NCBI GenBank assembly: GCA_036272935.1 | Contig: DATAXP010000090.1 | Coordinates: forward strand, 1-47,375 | Origin: DATAXP01 sp036272935 | GTDB lineage: Bacteria > Planctomycetota > Planctomycetia > Pirellulales > PNKZ01 | Direction of reading: 5' to 3' | DNA: 47,375 nucleotides | In this document: positions 1 to 7,863 of the stretch, piece by piece | Position numbering within the stretch: the first letter of the stretch is position 1 | Layout: every line of letters starts with the position of its first letter | Translations under genes and position numbers: made by a program | The notes under the pieces: generated by a model | What the model was told of the DNA's origin: nothing | The model's input: the letters and a program-made list of their open reading frames with translations, nothing else | The model's database searches: none

Positions 1-11
1 TGGTGGGTCAT
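1..11 (-). CDS. Possible 5' end of a gene leaving the window
   Basis: On the minus strand an ATG at 11-9 is preceded, seven bases upstream, by a good Shine-Dalgarno AAGGAG (24-19). Only the first codons (Met-Thr-His) lie inside the window, so the product cannot be named. The preceding bases 12-116 are not homologous to the interrupted IS256 gene, so this may be the first gene of yet another inserted element. The call rests on the start signal alone. Confidence 0.25.
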
Positions 12-116
12 TGCTGATCTCCTTGAAATGAGTTCTGAACAAACACAAATTCTAGGAAACCAAGCCTGACCCACCCCTTCTCGACCAGCACATCGCGGCG
101 CCTCCGCCGCTAGCAT

Positions 117-1181
117 TTACAGAACAACTGGGGCGGTATCCTGTTGCAAGATGGACAAGGCGAGGCGACGGAAGACGCCGGCGATTTCCGGAGCGTTGCC
201 TTGGCGGATGCGCGACTGGTCCTCTGAAAAAGTTACATCCAAGACCCAGTGCAGTGAGTTCTCGATGCTCCAGTGTCCCCGCACGAGTTTCGCCAGGCGC
301 TGCACTTTGGGCGGCAGACTGCTGATGAAGAACGTCGTCTCTTCGCGCATGCGTCCCTGATCTTCACAACAACGGTAGATCATGCCCACACTTTGCACGT
401 CGGCCCATTCGCCTCGGCGGCGCAGTGACTCGGGTGCGGGAGCCACGAAGCAGTCGCGACGTTCGCGGCGGCCGCGGTTGCGTTCGGTCTTGGTATGGCG
501 GCGCAGTTCCGGCGCCTGGTAGTCGTGCTCGCCATAGGCGATGAACAAGTCACCGAGTTCGTTCCACAATCCCGGCTGATTGCGTTTGACGGTGAGCACG
601 TAGTCGGCACCGCGAGCGCGGATGGCCTGGGCCGTCTCCCGCTGACAGTGCATCGCATCGAGCGTCACCACTGCGCCGCTGAGTTCCAGCAGTTCCAACA
701 GCTTGGGGACGGCGGTGATCTCGTTGCTCTTGTCGTCCACAGCCACCGGGCCCAGTGACAGGCGCAGATCGCAAGCCCAGGCGCTGACCAGGTGCAACGC
801 GGCGCGACCGCTGCCGGCATCGAAGCTCCGCCGCAACGTCTTGCCGTCGATGGCAATTCCTTCGCAAGCCAAGGCCGAGTGCCACGATCGCAGCCAATCC
901 ATCAGACAAGCCAGGAAGGACGGCGTATCGAGCCGCGCGAACACGCGGCCGAAGGTATCGTGCGAAGGAATGCCGTGGGGCAGTTCCAGGAACCACGCGA
1001 ACCACGCGCGCTTGGCCTTGCCAAAGCGTTCGACGTCGGCCCAGCCATCCGCGCCCGCGATCGTCGCACACAGGGCGATCACGATCATGTCCAGCAGGCG
1101 ATGCTGGCGTGTCCGCTCGATGCGCGGATCGGTAAGCGTTTCAAAGTGTGTAACAATTGCAGCGATGCCCGACGAAGCCAT
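117..1181 (-). CDS. ISAs1-family DDE transposase, C-terminally shortened
   Basis: 354-residue transposase that would cut and rejoin DNA at the ends of its own element. It has the N-terminal region of ISAs1 transposases (DPRIERTRQHRLLDMIVIAL, residues 18-37) and all three likely catalytic acidic residues: D112 in IDGKTLRR, D175 in TLDAMHCQ and E307 in HWSIENSLHW. The start has a good Shine-Dalgarno (GGAGGG) a few bases upstream. Family members usually continue about 20 residues past the QDT motif with a conserved basic tail. Here the protein ends APVVL right after QDT, so the 3' end seems replaced by foreign sequence. Activity is uncertain because the other terminal repeat is also not found. 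Confidence 0.85.
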   Translation of the reverse strand: MASSGIAAIVTHFETLTDPRIERTRQHRLLDMIVIALCATIAGADGWADVERFGKAKRAWFAWFLELPHGIPSHDTFGRVFARLDTPSFLACLMDWLRSWHSALACEGIAIDGKTLRRSFDAGSGRAALHLVSAWACDLRLSLGPVAVDDKSNEITAVPKLLELLELSGAVVTLDAMHCQRETAQAIRARGADYVLTVKRNQPGLWNELGDLFIAYGEHDYQAPELRRHTKTERNRGRRERRDCFVAPAPESLRRRGEWADVQSVGMIYRCCEDQGRMREETTFFISSLPPKVQRLAKLVRGHWSIENSLHWVLDVTFSEDQSRIRQGNAPEIAGVFRRLALSILQQDTAPVVL

Positions 1182-1270
1182 GACGCACCCTCCGTGAAAG
1201 ACCGTGTTCGGCGAGCCCTCCTTCGAGCTCGCTTGCCCACCGTCTGTTCATGGCAATACTTGGACCAACC

Positions 1271-1289
1271 GTTAGATGCGATTGCCCTG
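1271..1289 (-). repeat. Terminal sequence of the ISAs1-family element
   Basis: On the minus strand this reads CAGGGCAATCGCATCTAAC. The copy at 47340-47358 reads CAGGGCAATCGCATCAAAC, an 18 of 19 match. The IS256 reading frame stops exactly here, which fixes it as an element boundary. Confidence 0.7.
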
Positions 1290-1977
1290 CCTTCACATCC
1301 AAGAGCAGCGTCTTCCACGACTGCTCGCTCTCGCGATAGCCATCCACGACGGCGATCAACTCCTTGGTTCCCTCGGCGGTAGCGCCGATGAGCGCCAGAA
1401 TACACGTGCGATCGTCTGCGAGCCGGATGTTGAAGTGCACGCCGTCGGCCCACACATACACGTACTGCTTGCCGCTCAGATCACGCTGGTTCCAAGCTTC
1501 GTATTCCGTCTCCCAGACGCTCTTCAAACGCGTCACCGTTGTGGCCGAGAGGCCTGGGCAGTCGGGGCCGACCAACGAAGTCAGCGCTTCGCTAAAATCC
1601 CCCGTGCTGATTCCTTTGAGGTACAGCCAGGGGATCAACTCCTCGATCCTCTTGGCCTTCCGCAGGTACGGCGGCAGAATCTTCGAGTGAAAACGGTCGC
1701 CGTGATCTCCGCTTCGTCGATCATGTACGCGAGGTTGCCGCACTTCCACCGGGCCGACGCCGGTGACGAGGCTGCGGGTAGGCAAGTGCCCGTTGCGCAC
1801 GACCTGGCGACGTCCGTGCTCGTCACGCACCGCCGCGTGCGCTTCGATCCACTCCGTGACTTCCACGTCAATCGCTTGGGCCAGCATCCTCTGGGCGCCC
1901 TGACGCAACACGTCGCTCAACACGTCTCGCGATTCCGACGCTGGCAAGGCAACCATCGATCCATTACGCTCCTGCAT
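1290..1977 (-). pseudogene. IS256-family (mutator type) transposase, truncated by ISAs1 insertion
   Basis: About 229 N-terminal residues of an IS256-family transposase remain, from ATG 1977 to the LLLDVK motif. The family's N-terminal region (RMLAQAIDVEVTEWIEAHA) and the first catalytic Asp (D178 in VWADGVHFNIR) are present. The second Asp and the Glu would lie downstream and are absent. The open frame runs on to 1141 through ISAs1 DNA, but those last residues are not transposase sequence. The missing C-terminal half is not found on the far side of the ISAs1 element either, so a deletion followed the insertion. The protein should be inactive. Confidence 0.8.
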
Positions 1978-2099
1978 GGTGGCGTACTCCTGGGAAAAAA
2001 GGTCTTAAGCAAAACCATTTCAACCCAAGTACGCCGCCGTCTTCAACCTCCGCTCATCCACGACTTCCGGTTATAGCTCCACGAATAGTGTCCCACACC
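1978..2099 (-). mobile_element. 5' end of the IS256-family element
   Basis: This is the leader between the truncated IS256 transposase and the gyrB stop codon. On the minus strand it probably begins GGTGTGGGACACTATTCG (2099-2082), which resembles an IS256-type terminal repeat. The element thus abuts gyrB 12 bases past its stop codon. The partner end is lost, so the boundary is an estimate. Confidence 0.45.
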
Positions 2100-2110
2100 A
2101 CTCAGCATGG

Positions 2111-4639
2111 CTACACGTCCAAATTCCGCACTTCGAGTGAGTGCTTTTCGATGAACTCGCGGCGGGGTTCTACTTTGTCGCCCATGAGAATTCTGAACAT
2201 GTCGTCGGCGGCTTGGAAGTCTTCCATCTTCACTTGCAGCAGCGTGCGGTTCGCCGGGTCGAGCGTGGTTTCGCGCAGCTCTTCGGCGTTCATTTCGCCC
2301 AGGCCTTTGAAACGAGTGATCTTCAAGCCTTTTTCGCCAGCGGCGCGCACGGCGGGCAACAGGCGACGTAGATCTTCGAGGCCGATCTCGCTCTCGTCGC
2401 GCCGGAGCACGTAGCGCGGCTCCTCGGTACCGGTGCGCTCTTGCGGGATCAGCGACTGGATGTCGAAGCCCAGCTCCTTGAGGTCGGCCAGGCCGCGATT
2501 CAGCGAGCGGACCTCGTGCAGCTCGATGATGTGCAACCGGGGCTGCGGGGCATGGCCGTTCGACTCGCCGTTGGTCTCGCTTGGGCGGTCCTCGACTTTC
2601 AGCTCGCCGCCGGCCGCTGCTTCCTGCTCCGACACGAAGGCGTCGAGCTCTTCACGCGTGGTGAACCAGTGTTCTTGCGTGCCCAGGTACACGTGATACA
2701 CGGGTAGCCGGCCGGTCACCGGGTCTTGCCGCAGGGCGTGAGTGCGCAGGCTGATGCCGCGACGCTCCAGGGCGGTGAGCGAATCTTCCAACGACGCGAG
2801 GATGCGGCAGAGCCGGGCCATCTCGGCGCCGGCGATGGTGCGGCCGTCGCCGGGCTCGAACGAGCAATCGGCCAGGCCCCCTGCGAGCAGTTGCTGCTTC
2901 ATCGCCTCTTCGGTCTGCACGTAGTAGGTCTGCTTCTTGGCCTGCACGCGAAACAGCGGCGGCTGGGCGACGAACACGTGCCCGCCGGCCACCAGCTTGT
3001 ACATCTGCCGGTAGAAGAACGTCAGCAGCAGCGTGCGGATGTGCGAACCGTCGACGTCGGCGTCGGTCATGATGACGATCTTATTGTACCGGCGCTTCGT
3101 CAGGTCGACTTCGTCGCCGATGCCCGAGCCGATGGCCGAGATCATGCTGCGGACTTCCTCGTTGGCGAGCACCTTGTCGTCGCGCGATTTGTAGGCGTTG
3201 ATGATCTTGCCGCGCAGCGGGAGGATGGCCTGGTACTCGCGCAGCCGGCCCCCTTCGGCGCTGCCGCCGGCCGAGTCGCCTTCGACGAGGTACAGTTCGC
3301 ACTTTTCGACGTCGCGGCTGGTGCAGTCGCGGAGCTTGCCTGGCAAGCCGCCGCCGCTCAGCGCCCCTTTGCGTTCGCGAACCATGGCCCGGGCCTTGCG
3401 GGCGCTCTCGCGGGCCTCGGCGGCCAGCAGCCCCTTGTTGACGATCACCTTGGCGCTCTTGGGGTTTTCCTCCAGGTAGCTGTTGAGATAATCGCCGACC
3501 GCGGAGTTGATGATCCCCTCGATTTCGCTGTTGCCGAGCTTGGTTTTGGTCTGGCCTTCGAACTGCGGATGCGGGACGCGCAGGGCGATGATGGCGGTGA
3601 GCCCTTCGCGGAAGTCCTCGCCGGTGGGCACGAGGTCCTTAAAGACGTTGTTCTTCTTGCCGTAGTTGTTCAGCGAGCGCGTCACGCCGGTGCGGAAGCC
3701 GGCAACGTGCGTGCCCCCTTCGATGGTGCTGATGTTGTTGACGAACGAGTAAGTGTTTTCGGTGAAATCGGTGGTGTACTGCATCGCGATTTCGTAGCCG
3801 ACGCCTTCGGCTTCGCCGGCAATGTAGATCACGTCGGCGTGGGCCGGTTCGGCGGCGCGGTTCAGGTACTCGACGAACTCGATGATGCCGCGCTCGTAGC
3901 GGAACGTTTCGCCTTCGTTCGTGCGCTGATCGAAGAAAGCGATCTCGACGCCCTTGTTCAGAAACGCCAGTTCCTGCAGCCGGCGGTGGAGCGTGCTGTA
4001 GTTGAACTTGACGGTCTGGAAGATCAGCGCGTCGGGCTTGAACGTGACACGCGTGCCGCGCTTATCGGTCGAGCCGATGCGGCGGACCTCGGTCGTAGGC
4101 GTGCCGCGCTCGTATTCCTGCTGGTACACGTGCCCGCCGCGGCGCACTTCGACTTCGCACCACTCGCTGAGGAAGTTCACCACCTTCACGCCGACGCCGT
4201 GCAAGCCGCCCGAGGTTTGGTAGGCGCCTTTGTCGAACTTTGCGCCCATCTTCAGCTTGGTGAGCACGGCTTGCAGCGTGGGGATGCCGGTCTCTTCGTG
4301 GATCTCGACCGGGATGCCACGGCCATCGTCCTCGACGCTTACGCTGCCGTCGGCATTGATGGTGACGCGGATGTGGCTGGCGTGGCCGGCCATCGCCTCG
4401 TCGATCGAGTTGTCGACCACTTCGTACACCATGTGGTGCAGACCGCGGACGCCCGTATCGCCGATGTACATGCTGGGGCGTTTGCGGACGTGCTCGAGAT
4501 CGTCGAGATGCTTGAAGACGCTGGCGCCGTAGTTCTCTTCAGCACGGTCGCGCGTTTCATCGTCGCGCGCCTGTTCAATGGCATCGGTTTGGGCCTGCAG
4601 GGCGGCGGCATCGGCGTGTTGTTGCGATTCGTCGGTCAT
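2111..4639 (-). CDS. gyrB: DNA gyrase subunit B
   Basis: 842-residue ATPase and strand-passage subunit of gyrase, which introduces negative supercoils with GyrA. Domains in order: GHKL ATPase with YEVVDNSIDE (E73) and DDGRGIP (around 104-110); transducer; TOPRIM with LVEGDSAGGSA, PLRGKIINAYKSRDDK and TDADVDGSHIRTLL; C-terminal part with ITRFKGLGEMN and the final NLDV. Between TOPRIM and the C-terminal motif is a long insert of roughly 170 residues, as in many Gram-negative GyrB proteins, including a low-complexity stretch. Its N-terminal tail of about 35 residues is polar and acidic. An AAGGAA Shine-Dalgarno lies just upstream of ATG 4639. It follows dciA on the same strand, with a large hairpin between them. 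IS debris begins 12 bases past its stop. Confidence 0.97.
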   Translation of the reverse strand: MTDESQQHADAAALQAQTDAIEQARDDETRDRAEENYGASVFKHLDDLEHVRKRPSMYIGDTGVRGLHHMVYEVVDNSIDEAMAGHASHIRVTINADGSVSVEDDGRGIPVEIHEETGIPTLQAVLTKLKMGAKFDKGAYQTSGGLHGVGVKVVNFLSEWCEVEVRRGGHVYQQEYERGTPTTEVRRIGSTDKRGTRVTFKPDALIFQTVKFNYSTLHRRLQELAFLNKGVEIAFFDQRTNEGETFRYERGIIEFVEYLNRAAEPAHADVIYIAGEAEGVGYEIAMQYTTDFTENTYSFVNNISTIEGGTHVAGFRTGVTRSLNNYGKKNNVFKDLVPTGEDFREGLTAIIALRVPHPQFEGQTKTKLGNSEIEGIINSAVGDYLNSYLEENPKSAKVIVNKGLLAAEARESARKARAMVRERKGALSGGGLPGKLRDCTSRDVEKCELYLVEGDSAGGSAEGGRLREYQAILPLRGKIINAYKSRDDKVLANEEVRSMISAIGSGIGDEVDLTKRRYNKIVIMTDADVDGSHIRTLLLTFFYRQMYKLVAGGHVFVAQPPLFRVQAKKQTYYVQTEEAMKQQLLAGGLADCSFEPGDGRTIAGAEMARLCRILASLEDSLTALERRGISLRTHALRQDPVTGRLPVYHVYLGTQEHWFTTREELDAFVSEQEAAAGGELKVEDRPSETNGESNGHAPQPRLHIIELHEVRSLNRGLADLKELGFDIQSLIPQERTGTEEPRYVLRRDESEIGLEDLRRLLPAVRAAGEKGLKITRFKGLGEMNAEELRETTLDPANRTLLQVKMEDFQAADDMFRILMGDKVEPRREFIEKHSLEVRNLDV

Positions 4640-4664
4640 GGGTTCCTTTGAAGCGGTTAGCAGC

Positions 4665-4713
4665 TAGCGATGAGCAATTAGCCGGCATATTTCCGGCTAA
4701 TTGCTCATCGCTA
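4665..4713. repeat. Perfect 21-bp inverted repeat between dciA and gyrB
   Basis: The left arm (4665-4685) includes AGCGATGAGCAATTAGCCGG and the right arm (4693-4713) is its exact complement, with a 7-base loop. The hairpin starts 15 bases past the dciA stop and ends 25 bases before the gyrB start. There is no T-run on the gyrB strand to make it a classical terminator. It could attenuate gyrB or be a dispersed palindromic repeat. Confidence 0.85.
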
Positions 4714-4728
4714 ATCGCTCGCTTGCTA

Positions 4729-5028
4729 TCATTCGATCCGCCCGATGCGCAGTCGAACATCGACGATACGCTCTTCGGGCAAAAGGCGTTTCAATTCCTT
4801 GATAATGGTGTGCTTTTGAAAGGTGATCTCCTGCAACAGGGTGCTGTTGGCCACAAGCGCCTCGAGCACGCCGCGCCGCACCTGGCCGACGCGCGTCTGC
4901 CGGGCGAGCGCCTCGCCTACGGCCTGCCGCCAAGCATCGCAGTAGTCGGCGCTGGCCTGCACACGGGTGTAGCCGCGGCGGGCGATCAGTTCCGACAATG
5001 TTTGTGCGAGGCGTTGAGGTTGAGGCAT
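4729..5028 (-). CDS. dciA: DUF721 / DciA-type replicative helicase loader
   Basis: 99-residue protein matching the DUF721 (DciA) fold: an N-terminal helical part (RLAQTLSELIARRGY) and the typical C-terminal end VANSTLLQEITFQKHTIIKE followed by RIVDVRLRIGRIE. DciA is the ancestral DnaB helicase loader in bacteria that lack DnaC and DnaI. The start at 5028 is chosen because GGAAAGGACGA lies just upstream. The longer open frame back to 5187 reads through the end of dnaN. It sits between dnaN and gyrB, as expected of an initiation gene. Assignment is by motif and position only. Confidence 0.85.
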   Translation of the reverse strand: MPQPQRLAQTLSELIARRGYTRVQASADYCDAWRQAVGEALARQTRVGQVRRGVLEALVANSTLLQEITFQKHTIIKELKRLLPEERIVDVRLRIGRIE

Positions 5029-5040
5029 TCGTCCTTTCCA

Positions 5041-5066
5041 AGCCCACGGACGGCCGTCCGTGGGCT
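5041..5066. repeat. Perfect 26-bp palindrome
   Basis: AGCCCACGGACGG is followed directly by its exact complement, between the dnaN stop and the dciA start. A closely related palindrome lies at 9049-9075, so this is a small dispersed family and not a chance palindrome. On the minus strand it falls just after dnaN, so it could end dnaN transcription, although no T-run follows. Confidence 0.8.
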
Positions 5067-5077
5067 TCGTGGCGATA

Positions 5078-6208
5078 TCACCGATCGCGTGCCAGCGGCA
5101 TGATGACGTACCCATAGCCGTCGTCGGTCGAGCAGACCGCGGCGCTTTCGGCATCCTTGATTTCCAACGTGAATGTTCGCTCCGCATCGAGTACCCGCAA
5201 AAAATCGTTCAGGAAGCGCGGGTCGAGCATAATCGAAACCTCTGGGCCGTCGTAGGCAATCGGCAGCTCGATGCGCGACTGCCCCATCTCGGCCGCCCGG
5301 CCGGCGAGCACCACTTTCCCTTCGCCGAACGTGAAATCGACGCCGCGGCTCTCGTCGCTGGTGACGATCGCCGCTTGGCGCACCGCCGCGTGCAACGGGC
5401 CGATGGCCAATTCGATCTTCTGCGCGTCGTCGCGGTGCGGAAACACGTCGCGCCACTTGGGGAACCGTCCCTCGACCAGCCGCGACGAAATCACGCCGCG
5501 CGGGCTCTTCACCAGCACGTCGTTGCCGCGGGCGGCAATCTGGATCTCGGCATCGGCATCGACCAGCGAGCGCTCGATGAGCTGCATCGCCTTCGTGGGA
5601 ACGATCGTCATCGTATCGCCCGTGCTATGGCCCCCCTGAGCGCTGGCTGGCGTCTGCATCCGTGCCAATCGGCGGCCATCGGTCCCGACGGCGATCATCT
5701 CGTTGGGCAGCATTTCGAGCAGCACGCCCCCCAGCGCATAGCGGCTGCTTTCGTTGTCGGTGGCGAACACGGTGCGGCGGACCAACTCTCGCAACGAACG
5801 CGCCGGCAGCTCGTGGTACTTGCTCTCCGAGAACGTGGCGATGTTCGGGAACTCGTCGGGATTCTCGGCCGGCAGCTTGAACTCGCTGCGCTCGCCGTAG
5901 ACTTGCGTGCTGCGGCCATCGGTTTCGATCCGCAGGCTGGCGTCGTTCGACTCGCGCAGGATGGAGCCAAAACGCTGAATCGGCAGCACGGCGCTCCCGC
6001 CGGCTTGCACATCGACTCCGGTGACATTCACGCGGACGCCGATCTCCAGGTCGGTGGCCAGAAAGATCGCATTGCCGCCGGAAGCGCTGTCGTTGCCGAC
6101 CTCGAACTTCACGTTTTGCAGGATCGGCTTGGGACTGCGCGGCGGCGCGACGGACGAGGCCATCTGGAATGCCGCCAGTAGTTTTTCTCGATCGCAGATG
6201 ACTTTCAT
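5078..6208 (-). CDS. dnaN: DNA polymerase III beta subunit (sliding clamp)
   Basis: 376 residues, the usual length for the beta clamp that rings DNA and tethers polymerase III and partner proteins. It opens with MKVICDREKLLAAFQMASSV and contains the clamp-like PILQNVKFEV, FLATDLEIGV and LPIQRFGSILRE motifs of domain 1. The last domain ends VCSTDDGYGYVIMPLARDR, which matches the conserved Y-V-I-M-P-L end that forms part of the partner-binding pocket. It lies downstream of dnaA on the same strand across a 396-bp gap, the usual dnaA-dnaN order. Confidence 0.96.
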   Translation of the reverse strand: MKVICDREKLLAAFQMASSVAPPRSPKPILQNVKFEVGNDSASGGNAIFLATDLEIGVRVNVTGVDVQAGGSAVLPIQRFGSILRESNDASLRIETDGRSTQVYGERSEFKLPAENPDEFPNIATFSESKYHELPARSLRELVRRTVFATDNESSRYALGGVLLEMLPNEMIAVGTDGRRLARMQTPASAQGGHSTGDTMTIVPTKAMQLIERSLVDADAEIQIAARGNDVLVKSPRGVISSRLVEGRFPKWRDVFPHRDDAQKIELAIGPLHAAVRQAAIVTSDESRGVDFTFGEGKVVLAGRAAEMGQSRIELPIAYDGPEVSIMLDPRFLNDFLRVLDAERTFTLEIKDAESAAVCSTDDGYGYVIMPLARDR

Positions 6209-6604
6209 CGATAGGTGCTTTGCTCAGTGCTCAGAAGGTGCCCGCCATGGCGGGAGGTTGTGATGTTATTCAAGTATTCTCAAATCAGCAGTAGTAAGAA
6301 TGCTCAGCTCGAAACTGTCGAGGCGCCGCGGGCAATCCCGCTAACATCGTGGAGTAATGCAGATTGGCGTCTCTTGGGTGAGCCAATCCGCCGTGGAAAA
6401 GACGTCGAACGATTGTCGGATTGTTGTCGGCCGGTGGTCGGCAATGTCACGCTGGCGGGGTGCGACCGTCGTTCGCGCCAACACACGAACGCTCGCTCGA
6501 CATGCAATCGATAAGTTTTCCACAGGCATGCTCATTCCCCCGTCATCTCCTCCGTGGCTACCCCGCGCATGCCGAGGACGCCGTGACTGTCCGATTCTGC
6601 CCGA
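6209..6604. other. dnaN-dnaA intergenic region, candidate replication origin
   Basis: 396 bp without a convincing gene, between dnaA and dnaN. It holds two 9-mers close to the DnaA-box consensus TTATCCACA: TTTTCCACA at 6516-6524 on the plus strand and TTTTCCACG at 6400-6392 on the minus strand. A comparatively AT-rich stretch (about 6256-6305) could be an unwinding region. A 14-bp palindrome CCCGCCATGGCGGG lies at 6241-6254, next to dnaN. No cluster of perfect boxes is seen, so the origin call rests mainly on gene context. Confidence 0.45.
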
Positions 6605-7771
6605 TCATCCTGCCGACAGCGCCCGTTGCAGGCGCTGAACCGCGGAGCGCGTCGTCGCGTCCGACTTAAGCAAGCGCTGCGCCTTGCGGCACCCGTGCAG
6701 CACGGTGGTATGATCGCGGCCGCCAAAATAGGCGCCGATTTTTTCGAGACTCTTGCCGGTGAGCTGGCGCGACAGGTACATCGCTACGTCACGGGCGTGC
6801 ACCACAGCGGCGCGACGCGACGGGCTGCGCAGGTCGTGTGCTTTCAGTGAGAAATGCCGGGCCGTCCGCGAGGCGATGCCGCGTAGCGTGGGCGGCGGAG
6901 CCATTGCCTTGCCTGCCAGGTGCTCGCGCACGCGAGCCAGGTCGATCGTTCGTCCTTCGAGTGACGCCGCAGTTTCGAGCAGCAGCAACGTGCCGAATAG
7001 CTCGGGCACCGCGCCGGGAAGGCCTTCGGCCAAAGCATGCATCGCCGAGCGCGTGATCCTAGTGCGCCGATCGGCAACCCAACGATCGAGCATTGCCGCG
7101 CGCACCGCCGTGCCGGGCAAACTAAGCGGCAAGCACAGGCCTGCTTCAAACCGCGAAACCAGCCCCGGCAGCAGTGTCGGCATCCGATCCAACGGTAACC
7201 GCGAGGTCACCACAATCTGGCTGCCGCGCTCTAGCAGTGCGTCGATGGTGTGCAGCAACTCGATTTGTGCGGTCGATTTGGTCGCCAAGGAACCGAGATC
7301 TTCGAGCACGAACAAATCGGCCCGTCGATCGGCGGCCCGCCAGGCTTCAGTCGAGCGGCTCTCAATCGAATCGTTCATGCCGCGCCAGTAATCGCTGCCG
7401 GTGACGACTACCACCGTGTCGTCGCGGCGCTCGTGTTGCCAGCGCTCGGCCAACGCCAGGGCGAGATGCGACTTGCCGCTCCCGGGCACTCCGTGCAAGA
7501 ACAGCGGGTTGCACAGGCTCGTGGTGGCGGCATGCTCCGAATGTGATTCAATGTCCGCCTCGTCGGCAGATTGAACTTCGAAGTTGCTCTCGACTGTTTC
7601 TGGCCGGCGGAGTCGCCGCTCGAACATCGCCATCGCGGCGATGAGCAATTGGTTCTCGGGTCCGGTGAGAAACTCGCGCACTGCCATCGTGGCGCGAACG
7701 GCCGACGAGGCACGCCGATCGCCCTGCAGGCTCCGTCCCGGTAAAGGAATTCTGACGACTTCGGTCACCAA
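6605..7771 (-). CDS. dnaA: Chromosomal replication initiator DnaA, planctomycete type without domain I
   Basis: 388 residues from a GTG start. ATG 7687 is an alternative giving 360 residues. The AAA+ domain has Walker A HGVPGSGKSHL (K100), Walker B LFVLEDLG (E157, D158) where most DnaA proteins have a D-D pair, and a C-terminal DNA-binding domain with GGRDHTTVLHGCRK near residues 350-364, the DnaA signature that contacts the box. Domain I, which recruits DnaB in E. coli, is missing: the protein starts almost directly with the domain III motif FLTGPENQLL. About 35 acidic and polar residues are inserted between that motif and NPLFLHG. The form agrees with planctomycete DnaA as I know it, and the nearby dciA offers another route to helicase loading. 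The GTG start has no clear Shine-Dalgarno. Confidence 0.88.
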   Translation of the reverse strand: MVTEVVRIPLPGRSLQGDRRASSAVRATMAVREFLTGPENQLLIAAMAMFERRLRRPETVESNFEVQSADEADIESHSEHAATTSLCNPLFLHGVPGSGKSHLALALAERWQHERRDDTVVVVTGSDYWRGMNDSIESRSTEAWRAADRRADLFVLEDLGSLATKSTAQIELLHTIDALLERGSQIVVTSRLPLDRMPTLLPGLVSRFEAGLCLPLSLPGTAVRAAMLDRWVADRRTRITRSAMHALAEGLPGAVPELFGTLLLLETAASLEGRTIDLARVREHLAGKAMAPPPTLRGIASRTARHFSLKAHDLRSPSRRAAVVHARDVAMYLSRQLTGKSLEKIGAYFGGRDHTTVLHGCRKAQRLLKSDATTRSAVQRLQRALSAG

Positions 7772-7863
7772 AATCGAATCATCCGTACAGCGAAAAAACG
7801 GCCAGAAACGGCCTCTGCCACGAGTGGTGGATTATATCGCTGCCAGCGACCTTTTGCGACCGT

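Larger units (their letters stand above)
117..1289 (-). mobile_element. ISAs1-family insertion sequence, 3' end worn
   Basis: The element inserted into an IS256-family transposase gene. Its upstream end is placed at 1289, where the IS256 reading frame breaks and a terminal sequence beginning CAGGGCAATCGCATC (minus strand) starts. The same end sequence recurs at 47340, which supports it as a true IS terminus. No matching end is visible left of the transposase, and the transposase lacks its usual C-terminal tail, so the downstream end was probably lost. The left limit given is therefore only the transposase stop codon. Confidence 0.6.

Noticed and set aside
1..76. TGGTGGGTCA (1-10) and TGACCCACC (67-75) as IS terminal repeats
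   Set aside because: Too short and too close together; no element would fit between them.
2726..4651. 641-codon open frame opposite gyrB
   Set aside because: It lies antisense to a full gyrB with clear family motifs; long antisense frames are expected in GC-rich coding DNA, and the translation has no recognisable domains.
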